DNA of 64,000 nt from Nodularia sp. NIES-3585 (GTDB lineage Bacteria > Cyanobacteriota > Cyanobacteriia > Cyanobacteriales > Nostocaceae). The notes under the pieces were generated by a model. It did no database searches. It was not told where the DNA came from and worked only from the letters and a program-made list of their open reading frames with translations. The stretch's first letter is position 1, and every line of letters starts with the position of its first letter. Positions 52,710 to 60,692 of the stretch are shown in pieces. Both the position numbers and the translations under genes were made by a program. Where the stretch lies: positions 2,575,270-2,639,269 of the forward strand of contig NZ_BDUB01000001.1 of assembly GCF_002218065.1 (NCBI RefSeq). Reading direction: 5' to 3'.

Positions 52710-52982
52710 ATGAACATATCCAAAATGATTTTGCTTGCCTGTCCTGTATTTCTGGGATCTATACTATTAGTAGCAAATCCTGCACAGGCATCTAGTCTGA
52801 ATCCTCAATCTGCTACACACATGATTTGGGTAGCATCTACCCAACCCATGGGCGAATTAACAACACTTCATGCCACCAAAACATCTAATCCAATTATGGA
52901 TCAACTTGGTTGTAATTGCGCGACTTGTTTTCAGTCTAAATTTGAAATGCTGCAAGGGAAATTTCCATCTGTAGACTTTTAA
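52710..52982 (+). CDS. small secreted protein with C-terminal CNCATC motif, 90 aa
   Basis: A 90-residue protein with a clear signal peptide (LLACPVFLGSILLVANPAQA, cleavage near residue 27). The mature part is short and polar and ends with LGCNCATCFQSKFEMLQG, three cysteines in C-x-C-x2-C spacing typical of metal- or redox-active sites. I do not recognise the family. Its place between a Zur-box-preceded COG0523/WD40 pair and a ZnuA-like lipoprotein suggests a periplasmic metal-handling role; this is inference. Confidence 0.7.
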   Translation: MNISKMILLACPVFLGSILLVANPAQASSLNPQSATHMIWVASTQPMGELTTLHATKTSNPIMDQLGCNCATCFQSKFEMLQGKFPSVDF

Positions 52983-52998
52983 TAATAGTTAAAGGTTT

Positions 52999-53018
52999 GT
53001 AGTCAGGACTTTAGTCCT
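52999..53018. repeat. AGTCAGGACTTTAGTCCTG palindrome
   Basis: Single hairpin unit of the TAGTCAGGAC family, 17 bases after the small secreted protein gene. Confidence 0.6.
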
Positions 53019-53036
53019 GCAAATATCAAGATACTC

Positions 53037-53070
53037 AAATTCCTGACTGTTTAAATAAGTCGGGAATTTT
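53037..53070 (+). terminator. intrinsic terminator-like hairpin
   Basis: Twelve-pair stem AAATTCCTGACT/AGTCGGGAATTT with loop GTTTAAATA and a short T run. It closes the small secreted protein gene's transcript. Confidence 0.7.
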
Positions 53071-53257
53071 GCTGTTTATAACTCAATCAGAACTGCACTA
53101 TAGCAAAGCAAACAAAAGTGGTATCCATTGGAACTATTTAACAGCGTATAGTGAAGTATTTTGGAGGAATCAACGCAGAAATCCAGTTCCACACTTTCTC
53201 AATCTAGGGCTACAATTGCTTTAGATTAATAAACACCATAATCACTACATTCACTAT

Positions 53258-53272
53258 TTTAAATGATTATCC
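53258..53272. promoter_or_regulatory. Zur-box-like site ahead of the ZnuA-like gene
   Basis: TTTAAATGATTATCC: right half ATTATCC fits well, left half poorly (about 10 of 14). It lies 28 bases before ATG 53301. A weak candidate supported by gene context. Confidence 0.45.
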
Positions 53273-53300
53273 TTTTTATACATTCAATTAGGAGTTGATG

Positions 53301-54293
53301 ATGCTAAAAAAAATACCATTAAATAATTCCTTACGAGCTACTTTAGTCATCTTCACCATTGGATTTATTGGCTGTGGAAATCAAGCAGCAACCACTTCAT
53401 TCACTCAAACAACCACTAGGATAGACGAGAATCTTCCCCGCGTTGTCGTAACTACAAGTGTCCTTTGTGACTTAACTAGACAAGTAGCTGCAAATACAAT
53501 TAACCTGATTTGCTTGGCTTATCCGGGTAACGATTCCTACCTTTATCAACCAAAACCGGAAGACCGGGAAGCGATCGCACAAGCTGATATAATTCTCCAC
53601 AGTGGCTACAATTTAAAACCAGAGTTCAGCAAAATAGTTGCAGAAAGTCAAAATTCTGCCCCCAAAATAGCTGTAAGTGAATTGGCGGTTTCTCAACCAC
53701 AGCAATTTCAGGTATCTGGTCAAAATTTAACTAATCCTCATATTTGGCACGATACTAAAAATACTATTAGGATGGTAGAGGTAATTAGGAACCATTTGGA
53801 GAAATTACAACCTGACAATGCCAAATTGTATAGTGGTAATGCCACAGTCATTAAAAATGAACTAACTCAACTGGATAGTTGGATAAAATCAAGAATAGAT
53901 ACTATTCCTGCTAATCAACGCAAATTAGTTACAACTAGTAATGTACTAAATTATTACACCACAGCCTACAAAATTCCTTTGGTAGTAGGGTTAAATGGTA
54001 TCGGTAGTGGGGGAAATACGACAGATGCACAAGTAAAAAATTGGGCGAGAACTATTCAGCAAGCGCAAGTCCCAACAGTTTTTGCAGAGACAACAAATAA
54101 CCCCCAATTAATTCAATCTGTGGCTACAGAAGCAAATGTGAGAGTTTCAAGAAGGCCACTATATACCAATGGACTCGGTGAACCAGGAAGCGAAGCAGAT
54201 ACCTATCAGAAAATAATGGTTGCTAATACACGCACAATTGTAGAAGGTTTGGGAGGGACTTACTTAATGTTTGCCCCAAAAGCTGCTCAATGA
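53301..54293 (+). CDS. ZnuA-like metal ABC transporter substrate-binding lipoprotein with atypical ligands
   Basis: Start ATG 53301 (TAGGAG six bases upstream, better than ATG 53298 or TTG 53295). A lipobox FIGC places the lipidated Cys at residue 25. The cluster A-I fold shows VVVTTSVLCDLTRQVA, NPHIWHDTKNTIRMV (His ligand kept), VFAETTNNPQLIQSVA (Glu) and LGEPGSEADTYQKIM (Asp). Where ZnuA/MntC have DPH-x-Y-x-P, this protein has NDSYLYQPKP (His replaced), and the third ZnuA His region reads TTSNVLNYYTT. It is a metal-binding family member with a changed site. No permease or ATPase gene follows. Confidence 0.85.
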   Translation: MLKKIPLNNSLRATLVIFTIGFIGCGNQAATTSFTQTTTRIDENLPRVVVTTSVLCDLTRQVAANTINLICLAYPGNDSYLYQPKPEDREAIAQADIILHSGYNLKPEFSKIVAESQNSAPKIAVSELAVSQPQQFQVSGQNLTNPHIWHDTKNTIRMVEVIRNHLEKLQPDNAKLYSGNATVIKNELTQLDSWIKSRIDTIPANQRKLVTTSNVLNYYTTAYKIPLVVGLNGIGSGGNTTDAQVKNWARTIQQAQVPTVFAETTNNPQLIQSVATEANVRVSRRPLYTNGLGEPGSEADTYQKIMVANTRTIVEGLGGTYLMFAPKAAQ

Positions 54294-54317
54294 AAAGAAT
54301 CTAGAGACGTTCTAGTT

Positions 54318-54364
54318 TAGTAGGGTGTGTTATGCCGTAGGCTAACGTAGGCTAACGCACCATC
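54318..54364. repeat. GTAGGGTGTGTTATGCC repeat
   Basis: GTAGGGTGTGTTATGCCGTAG followed by two GGCTAACG units and CGCACCATCC. Family of 1066 and 50066. Confidence 0.6.
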
Positions 54365-54418
54365 CTTGATTTTCCTGGTGTTAGAGGCTAGCGGGAAGTC
54401 GCAAAAGCCATTTTTTGC

Positions 54419-55017
54419 TTAACGATCGCGGGGACAATAATCTACTTTGTGAGAATGACATAATTTGTCTAAAGGATACTTCGCGGTAATTTGACTTACC
54501 CAATCAGGTATCTGAATTTTACCGCCCCCAATCGCCAATACTACCCGTCTCGCCATCATGGAACTGCCATCTTGCAACCATAGCCGAAAACCCTGAGATA
54601 AAGGTTCAAGACGGATTATTTCAGATTTGACAACTTGATTTTGTAAATCCCAACGTTGAATCACATCTGCACACATATCCTCAAATAGCTGAGTTCCCGG
54701 CAAATCATAGGGAGGGAATAGTTCATCAGCGCGGGATTCAGCAAATTTCCGCAAAGCGAAAGGATTCGGATCAGGATGATGTACCGCAGGCGAATGGCTA
54801 ACGCCACGCTCCGCTATCGCAAATGTGGTATATCTAAAGCAGCAAATTGTTGTTGCCATCGACTCATCCATGCACCACTGGGGTCAAACACCAAAAATCG
54901 ACCCCGCATAGTTTGGCGTTTTTGCAGCAGATGCGTTACCAAAGTGAAAGCATGAGGCCCAGCACCGATAATAGCCAAATCAATTTGACTGGCTAACTCT
55001 GATGGATTAGTATCCAT
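54419..55017 (-). pseudogene. flavin-dependent oxidoreductase gene broken by a 23-bp insertion and truncated
   Basis: Starts at ATG 55017 with the Rossmann FAD motif LAIIGAGPHAFTLV and FLVFDPSGAWMSRW. After DIPHLR the frame hits a stop, because 23 bases (54793-54815) interrupt what would be TTGCGATCGCCTGCGG. The correct continuation (SPAVHHPDPNPFALRKFAES) resumes in another frame and ends at 54419 after LDKLCHSHKVD, short of the NADPH-binding half. Expected to be an FAD/NAD(P)-binding protein similar to lysine/ornithine hydroxylase-like flavoproteins. It lies behind a near-perfect Zur box but can no longer make the full enzyme. Confidence 0.8.
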
Positions 55018-55041
55018 TAATCAAAAATAGCGAGGATATAA

Positions 55042-55056
55042 CGATAATAGTTATCA
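55042..55056. promoter_or_regulatory. Zur box ahead of the broken flavoprotein gene
   Basis: CGATAATAGTTATCA matches 12 of 14 positions of the TGATAATnATTATCA consensus, 24 bases upstream of the reverse-strand start at 55017. Confidence 0.7.
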
Positions 55057-55082
55057 TTATATCCTACATATCTGCAAAATCC

Positions 55083-56795
55083 TTAAACTAACTGTCTATC
55101 TAAAGCTTGGGGATTTATTTGCAGCAAACTGCCATTGATAAAAATGTAGGTACTTAAATCCACATGAAGCGGATAGGCATTATCTGACACAGCACCTGAA
55201 CCTCCCATGACGGCAATTTGCTCACCTTGTTCTACAACTTGCCCAACACTGACCCAAATTTCTTGCAGGTGGGCGAATGCTTGATAAACTTGATATTTTT
55301 TGCCGCCAAATTCATAGTTAACATCCAGTTGAACGTGAACCCGCCTTCCATAACCCCCTTCTCTGCCTTGTTTTGTGACAGTTCCCCCATACCAAGCTTT
55401 CACCTTTCGGTCAGAAACGACATAATCAATTCCAATATTGCGCCTGCCTGGGGGGAGCGTTTTTAATTTATGATCTAAAAAAATAGCCTTTAGTTCTTTT
55501 TTAGGAGAATGACCTTCAGGTTCCATATAACCGCCCGTAATCGTGATATTTCCCAAAACTGGGTGAGAGAAAATTTGGTAATTACTGGGGTTAAGTTGAT
55601 ATTCAGCAATAGTAATCGGCAGATTTAAAGCCCGACTAGTGGTAATAATCAAATCATCATCCCCATCAACCCGTGTGACAATAATTCTTTGACCAGGGGA
55701 AATAAGATTAGGACTTTGAATGTTAGGGTTAAGCTCTAATAGCTTATCCAAAGATATATCATGGAGAGCCGCTATCCCTGAGAGAGTATTGCCAGGTTGC
55801 ACAATATAAATTCCCAGTCCACTAGGACTTAATGGCACTGACTCCGGCGTTATATCATGTGAAAAGTTTTTGGCAACCCAGGCTTTAAATTTTGGTAAAT
55901 TGCCATCGTTAATATCATCGCCAAAAATATTACCTGGACAAGAGGTTGCGAGAATTTGTTTGTGGGCTTTAATACTTTCCTTAGGAATTTTATACTCCGT
56001 CATCAACCACTTGATCAGGTGAATAGATGATTTTTCCTGAGCTTCTGTAAATCGGTCATCTTTTTTGGCAACGTGTTCAATCCCAATACTGCTACTATTA
56101 GACTGGGCAGCGTGCCAAGCTTTATCTGAGTCATTGACCATTTGATAAATATCGCCATTTTTATCAATTAGGTAATGGGCAGAGACTTTAGAAGTAGTAT
56201 TTTTAAAATGATTGATAGTGCTTGCTGCCGTTCCTGCGGTGGTGTAGTGAAGAACAACTGTATCAATCTTGCCACCATTGCGACTGCTGTAATTAGGGCT
56301 GGCGATAAATTCTTTAATTCGGGGCTTACTAACAGGCTCTGCGGTTCCTGGATGATGATGGATATGTCCAGCATCAGCTAAAAGTTCTTTTCCTTCAGTA
56401 AACAGATTCAATACCTTGGAAACATAATTACTGTCAGTTGCATAAATAGGACCAATAAAGCCAATAAAATTTTCAGCCGAATCTACATTATTCCGCCATC
56501 CTTTATAGGGTGAACGATCTAGAAAATGCCAGTAACCTTGAATAAATTGATTTAAACTTTCAAATTTGCAATACTGATCCATACCATCATGGGCTTCATA
56601 ATCTACCGACGTGGCAAACTTTTCCATTTCAGGTCGCCATTTCAAACCGCCAAAATTCAGATACTTGACAGCTAGATTACTAGTTCCTTTAGCAGATTCT
56701 AAAAGCCATTGAGCAATAGTAATTTCCTTCAGTTGAGGAAATTCAACAGTTGTTTCTGCATAGGTTTTCACTAGTTCATTAAAAAGTTCGCTCAT
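55083..56795 (-). CDS. multidomain peptidoglycan hydrolase: glucosaminidase, amidase, LysM, M23-like
   Basis: A 570-residue protein with four regions. Residues ~8-130 resemble a glucosaminidase (ITIAQWLLESAKGTSNLAVK, NFGGLKW). Residues ~165-290 are an Amidase_2 domain (IDTVVLHYTTAGTAAST, WHAAQSNSSSIGIEH, ILATSCPGN). A LysM at ~325-375 follows (YIVQPGNTLSGIAALHDIS). A C-terminal M23-like part (~400-560) has GIDYVVSDRKVKAWYGGTV and YPLHVDLS, but the first His and part of the HxH motif are replaced. There is no signal peptide, so export may need another route or a holin. Confidence 0.85.
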   Translation of the reverse strand: MSELFNELVKTYAETTVEFPQLKEITIAQWLLESAKGTSNLAVKYLNFGGLKWRPEMEKFATSVDYEAHDGMDQYCKFESLNQFIQGYWHFLDRSPYKGWRNNVDSAENFIGFIGPIYATDSNYVSKVLNLFTEGKELLADAGHIHHHPGTAEPVSKPRIKEFIASPNYSSRNGGKIDTVVLHYTTAGTAASTINHFKNTTSKVSAHYLIDKNGDIYQMVNDSDKAWHAAQSNSSSIGIEHVAKKDDRFTEAQEKSSIHLIKWLMTEYKIPKESIKAHKQILATSCPGNIFGDDINDGNLPKFKAWVAKNFSHDITPESVPLSPSGLGIYIVQPGNTLSGIAALHDISLDKLLELNPNIQSPNLISPGQRIIVTRVDGDDDLIITTSRALNLPITIAEYQLNPSNYQIFSHPVLGNITITGGYMEPEGHSPKKELKAIFLDHKLKTLPPGRRNIGIDYVVSDRKVKAWYGGTVTKQGREGGYGRRVHVQLDVNYEFGGKKYQVYQAFAHLQEIWVSVGQVVEQGEQIAVMGGSGAVSDNAYPLHVDLSTYIFINGSLLQINPQALDRQLV

Positions 56796-57491
56796 CTTTA
56801 GTTCTCGCAGAAAAATATTTAGTTTAAAGAATACATTAATTAAGTAAATACAACTATTAAAATATTATTTAAAATTGCTAAAATCTCTACATTTTCGAGC
56901 AATTTATCAAAATATTAATTTTTACTTAACTAAATTGCTCACAAAAATTCAATATATATGAAAAAATATAAATTCTTATTAGGGTATGTTAATTTAAATT
57001 CAGTAGATGTCAATTCATCCTCTGATGCGGCTGACACATTACCAGAACCTAGAAAGATTGAAAGCGGCTAAAGTCACCCATGTCGCTTATATCTCAGGGC
57101 TGTTCGCGCAGCGTCTCCCAGGGGGAGAAGCCACGCTCGTTTTACGCATACCGTATATTTATATAAATGCTCATGAAGTCTGCCAAGCTTAAATTGGGAG
57201 GAACGCAATTTTGTGCGCTTAGTGTAAATGGGTAATATAAGTTACCGGAATTTTTAGCTCACTGAAAAGTCATATCTAGCGCGATCGCTACCTAGAAAAT
57301 GTAAAGATAGGAAACTTCGACCTCGCTTTACTGAGAATAAGCCCTGGTAATTGAGATATAAAATCTGATCTCACATTTTTGCGTTGCTCCCGTTTAAATT
57401 TATGGGTCAGCAAGTTTGTAGTCTGGACTAAAGTCCTGATTTTTTAAGCACTAAAGTGCTGACTACGAACACACAAGATTACTGTATTAAT

Positions 57492-57989
57492 TTACCATCC
57501 CCAAGTGCCAGGATTACCTTTGAACGGCCCAACTATATCATTGGTCACCCAACCACCGTAAAAGTTACCTGGTTGCGGTTGGACTTTTTCGCCATCGACG
57601 TAGCACGCATCCATGAGATGGGCATAAAATGCTACGTAATCTTTGATAGTTGCAAAAGTTGGTGTCGGGTCGGGATAGAACCAAGCCGCATTCTGTGCTT
57701 CTTTATCACCTACGCGGATGGTGTAGTAACCAGCAACCCCTTTCCATTCACAAAAACTAGATTTTGGCATCCGTACTAAGTGTTCCATTTTGATGTCCGC
57801 AGGGGGAATGTAGTAACCCGGTGGATGGCTGGTTTCTAAAACTCGCTTGGCGTTGTGGGTATCGGCAATTATGACTTCATTAAAGATAATTTGAATATGT
57901 TTGTTTGTGTCTTCTAGGCGAGGAGGACGGGGATAATCCCAAACTGATTCTTGTCCGGGAGCAGGGTTAATGCGTTGGGGATACACCAT
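57492..57989 (-). CDS. DUF427 domain protein
   Basis: I place the start at ATG 57989 (VYPQRINPAPGQESVWDYPR); the TTG at 58022 adds eleven doubtful residues. The 165-residue protein has DUF427 features: IIFNEVIIADTHNAKRVLET, HPPGYYIPPADIKMEHL, FCEWKGVAGYY and AAWFYPDPTP. The fold is a small beta-tent domain of unknown biochemical role, often in standalone genes of cyanobacteria. It is monocistronic. Upstream, 56796-57491 is AT-rich with a TAGTCTGGAC repeat near 57418 and no clear gene. Confidence 0.85.
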   Translation of the reverse strand: MVYPQRINPAPGQESVWDYPRPPRLEDTNKHIQIIFNEVIIADTHNAKRVLETSHPPGYYIPPADIKMEHLVRMPKSSFCEWKGVAGYYTIRVGDKEAQNAAWFYPDPTPTFATIKDYVAFYAHLMDACYVDGEKVQPQPGNFYGGWVTNDIVGPFKGNPGTWGW

Positions 57990-58070
57990 GATCAATAAAG
58001 GTGAAAATTTTATTTTAATCAACTAACCGCCAAGAAGCCAAGAACGCCAAGTTTTTTAGGTACAAGTTTA

Positions 58071-58214
58071 GGGACTTCCCAGGAATAAAATCCCCAATTT
58101 GTAGGGTGGGTTAGGACGATAGTCCGTAACCCACCATCAATTTAAGGGATAGTGGTAGGTTACGCGATCGCTTTCCCTGACTACAATTTTTGGGTAATTC
58201 ATTTTGTGGCGTTG
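58071..58214. mobile_element. MITE-like element, relative of 11071-11240
   Basis: GGGACTTCCCAGGAATAAA at the left; the right arm ACTACAATTTTTGGGTAATT ends at GTGGCGTTGC. The core carries GTCCGTAACCCACC and a HIP1 site. Directly after it, about 58249-58290 contains the GAGACCTTCCATGGAACGTC palindrome. Confidence 0.7.
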
Positions 58215-58470
58215 CTGATTTGAAGTATGAACACGATTTGTGATGATGTCAAAACCCTTGTGGAGACCTTCCATGGAACGTCTCTACATTTAAATTCATA
58301 TTTGGTTTCAGCAACGCCAATTTTTTTGTGTTCCTTTATGAAAAATGGGTATCAGTAGGCGGTTCGTAGTGAGGACTGGAGTCTTCTTTTTTTAGATGCG
58401 GTAGCACCAGTGGAATAGAGTCACTCACTTACAATTGATGTATGAGAAAATTCAACTTTTTTGAAGATAA

Positions 58471-58794
58471 TTACTTTTTGATGGATAACTCTTTCTGATG
58501 GTTGACTATCTCCAAGTATTGATTGCGGGTTCCATCTAATCGGTAGTGGTCGCAAATTTGGCAGAGTTTGAAAATATCTGATCTGCTGAATACTTTTTGA
58601 TGCTCAATTTTGTTGTCATTCCTCCACCGCCAGAAAGTTGTCCGATCTATTCGCCGATTGCTATCAGGCCATCTTCGTTGGGATAAAAACTCTATCAACT
58701 CATCCTCATGCAGCGAATAGTCTTTTGGCAACTTTATGAGTTTTTCTTTTAATTCTGTTAGTGGTATAAGTGGATCTAGCTTCGATAGTTTCAT
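58471..58794 (-). CDS. hypothetical protein with helix-turn-helix-like segment, 107 aa
   Basis: A 107-residue protein of AT-rich DNA. The middle IDRTTFWRWRNDNKIEHQKV looks like a recognition helix of a small DNA-binding domain, flanked by LHEDELIEFLSQRRWPDSNR and KLCQICDHYRLDGTR. It has two Cys and is basic at the centre. I recognise no named family; the role as a regulator is inferred. It stands alone. The AT-rich region 58795-59301 downstream of the next gene holds nothing I can assign. Confidence 0.55.
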   Translation of the reverse strand: MKLSKLDPLIPLTELKEKLIKLPKDYSLHEDELIEFLSQRRWPDSNRRIDRTTFWRWRNDNKIEHQKVFSRSDIFKLCQICDHYRLDGTRNQYLEIVNHQKELSIKK

Positions 58795-59301
58795 GCCAGC
58801 AGTCTCTGATATTTTTATATGAGTCCAATTATCACAGAATGTTTTATGAACTGGAGTTTCATAGTTTTAAATGCCACTGTAACTCTTTGAGTTTAATAGC
58901 GCATGAAAATATGAGGTGATTAGATGCATATACATTTATATTGTTATTGACTGTGTATACCTCAATTGCGCTAAATACATACTATAGAGTTACATTATTT
59001 ATTTACAGAGAATAAACTGATTGATATGCAAGTGCAACCCATATGCAACAGATTTGCTCTTCAATCTTGCTGATCATAATATCAATATGAATTCTCCAGT
59101 TTAGCTAGATATAAATAAATTGATTGCGGCAAGGTTACTGTTTGTATAAAAATGCATAATTTGTTTTGTGGTGGTTAAAAAAGTAGTTAGATTGATTATA
59201 AATATTCATAGCTAAACTGGCAATGTTTTAAACATAACAAGTGGTGAATAAAAATTACCAAAGTATCAGCTAATAGATAGATTAATCAGTAAGGAGTCAC
59301 A

Positions 59302-60519
59302 CTATGTAGGCTTATGATCTAAACGATTTGCTTGCTCTAGGGCTGCTTTTTCTTTGGCTCTTTGGGCATAGGATTGTAATTGGGCGCGATCGCAACCTGT
59401 AAGAATCGTCAAATTTTCCCAACTCATCCCCCGCATTAACATTTCTACACACCAAGTATGTTGGGTTTGCGCGATCGCTGGCGGTTCTCCTTGAGGCGTT
59501 AACAATCCCTGAGTCCATACTTGCCAATGTTGCAATAAATCTGATTCTGTCATCGCATCGCCTGTTTCGCTGATAAACATCGCCGGTTGCTGATCTTTAC
59601 GACTTTTCAGCCATTTGATTAAGGGGTTGTTGCTGTAAGAACCATAGCGTTTGCCCAAAATCCACTGATTAACAGGCACTTGGCGGCGAAATTCTGGGGT
59701 GATAATTTGCAGAAAATGTCCAGAAACATCACAGATTTGGTGGTTTTGCTGCAAACTGACAATTTCTTTCATAGATAAGCCAGCCCCAAACAACACATAA
59801 GCCAAGGCATAATCTTGTGTTCCCAACTTCTTGGCTTGTTGCAGAATTTGGTGAACTAAACCTACAGGTAAATCAGCTACTTCCGGCAGATTCTCCTGAA
59901 CTGTGGCTACTGTTTCTGAAGATGACATCGCACCGTGTAAAAACAACTCGACTAAATTCTCCAAGAAATCATCCCGATCCACCCAGAGTTCGTTAAATTC
60001 ACTGGTAAATTCAATGACCGCATACCCCAGGATCATGCCATTCAGTAAACTAGCTAATTTCTCGGCGGGGACATAGGTATTTAAATTTCCTTGCTGGATC
60101 ACAGTGGCTAAATACTCGGCTACATAGCGGTTCGCTTCAGTTAATCCATGTCCCAAAGCGCGGCGATTTTCCATCGGGTACTGGTTAGCCTCACCCACCA
60201 CAGACCGAACTAACTCCGGTATCCGTTCCAAGGCGTGTAAGCTTTCACTGGCATAATCTTTGAGTGCCTGATATATGTCACCAGCAGGAGTCGCCCTTTG
60301 CACCAGGGACTCCCCTAAATTCTTAAAAGCGGCGGATTCTTCCAGCACAGACAATAACAGTCCATGCTTGTTACCAAAATTTCGGAATAATGTGACTTCG
60401 TTGACTTCTGCTTTTTCAGCGATTTGGCGGGTTGTGGTGGCGCTGACTCCCTGTGCTGTAAATAATTCCAGTGCTGATTGAATCAGACGTTGACGAGGGG
60501 AAATAGATTGAGATGTCAT
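59302..60519 (-). CDS. TetR-family regulator fused to a degenerate tyrosine-recombinase-like domain
   Basis: A 405-residue protein. Residues 1-60 are a TetR HTH (TTRQIAEKAEVNEVTLFRNF) and ~60-195 the TetR ligand-binding helices. From ~220 the sequence resembles a tyrosine-recombinase catalytic domain: AYVLFGAGLSMKEIVSLQQN (box I, catalytic Arg position is Ser249), and QHTWCVEMLMRGMSWENLTI followed by LTGC at 373-376 (box II, where the usual GH His is Cys376), then Y384. So the recombinase part is probably inactive and may serve for oligomerisation or DNA binding. It is divergent from the desaturase, with twin palindromes between. Confidence 0.8.
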   Translation of the reverse strand: MTSQSISPRQRLIQSALELFTAQGVSATTTRQIAEKAEVNEVTLFRNFGNKHGLLLSVLEESAAFKNLGESLVQRATPAGDIYQALKDYASESLHALERIPELVRSVVGEANQYPMENRRALGHGLTEANRYVAEYLATVIQQGNLNTYVPAEKLASLLNGMILGYAVIEFTSEFNELWVDRDDFLENLVELFLHGAMSSSETVATVQENLPEVADLPVGLVHQILQQAKKLGTQDYALAYVLFGAGLSMKEIVSLQQNHQICDVSGHFLQIITPEFRRQVPVNQWILGKRYGSYSNNPLIKWLKSRKDQQPAMFISETGDAMTESDLLQHWQVWTQGLLTPQGEPPAIAQTQHTWCVEMLMRGMSWENLTILTGCDRAQLQSYAQRAKEKAALEQANRLDHKPT

Positions 60520-60528
60520 AGAAAAAAT

Positions 60529-60543
60529 GCAAGTAGCACTTGC
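60529..60543. promoter_or_regulatory. palindromic operator 1 (TetR-type)
   Basis: GCAAGTAGCACTTGC, a 7-1-7 palindrome ten bases upstream of the regulator start. Consensus with operator 2 is GCAAGTGnCACTTGC. Confidence 0.65.
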
Positions 60544-60575
60544 ACAAAACTAATAGGTCTGTTAACATCATAAAT

Positions 60576-60590
60576 GTAAGTGACACTTGC
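60576..60590. promoter_or_regulatory. palindromic operator 2 (TetR-type)
   Basis: GTAAGTGACACTTGC, nearly the same palindrome as at 60529, 47 bases apart, between the divergent regulator and desaturase genes. Confidence 0.65.
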
Positions 60591-60692
60591 TTTTCTTCCC
60601 TGTAACTTACTGCTGTGCAGAGTGGGAAAAATCCTACTGGGGTTGCACCAAGAATTAGCAAATCGCTTGATTATTCATCAACAGGAATTTTT

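Noticed and set aside
57007-57192. 61-aa plus-strand frame
   Set aside because: Contains a GCGCAGCGTCTCCCAGGG-type small repeat and no conserved pattern; may be a relic but cannot be supported as a gene.
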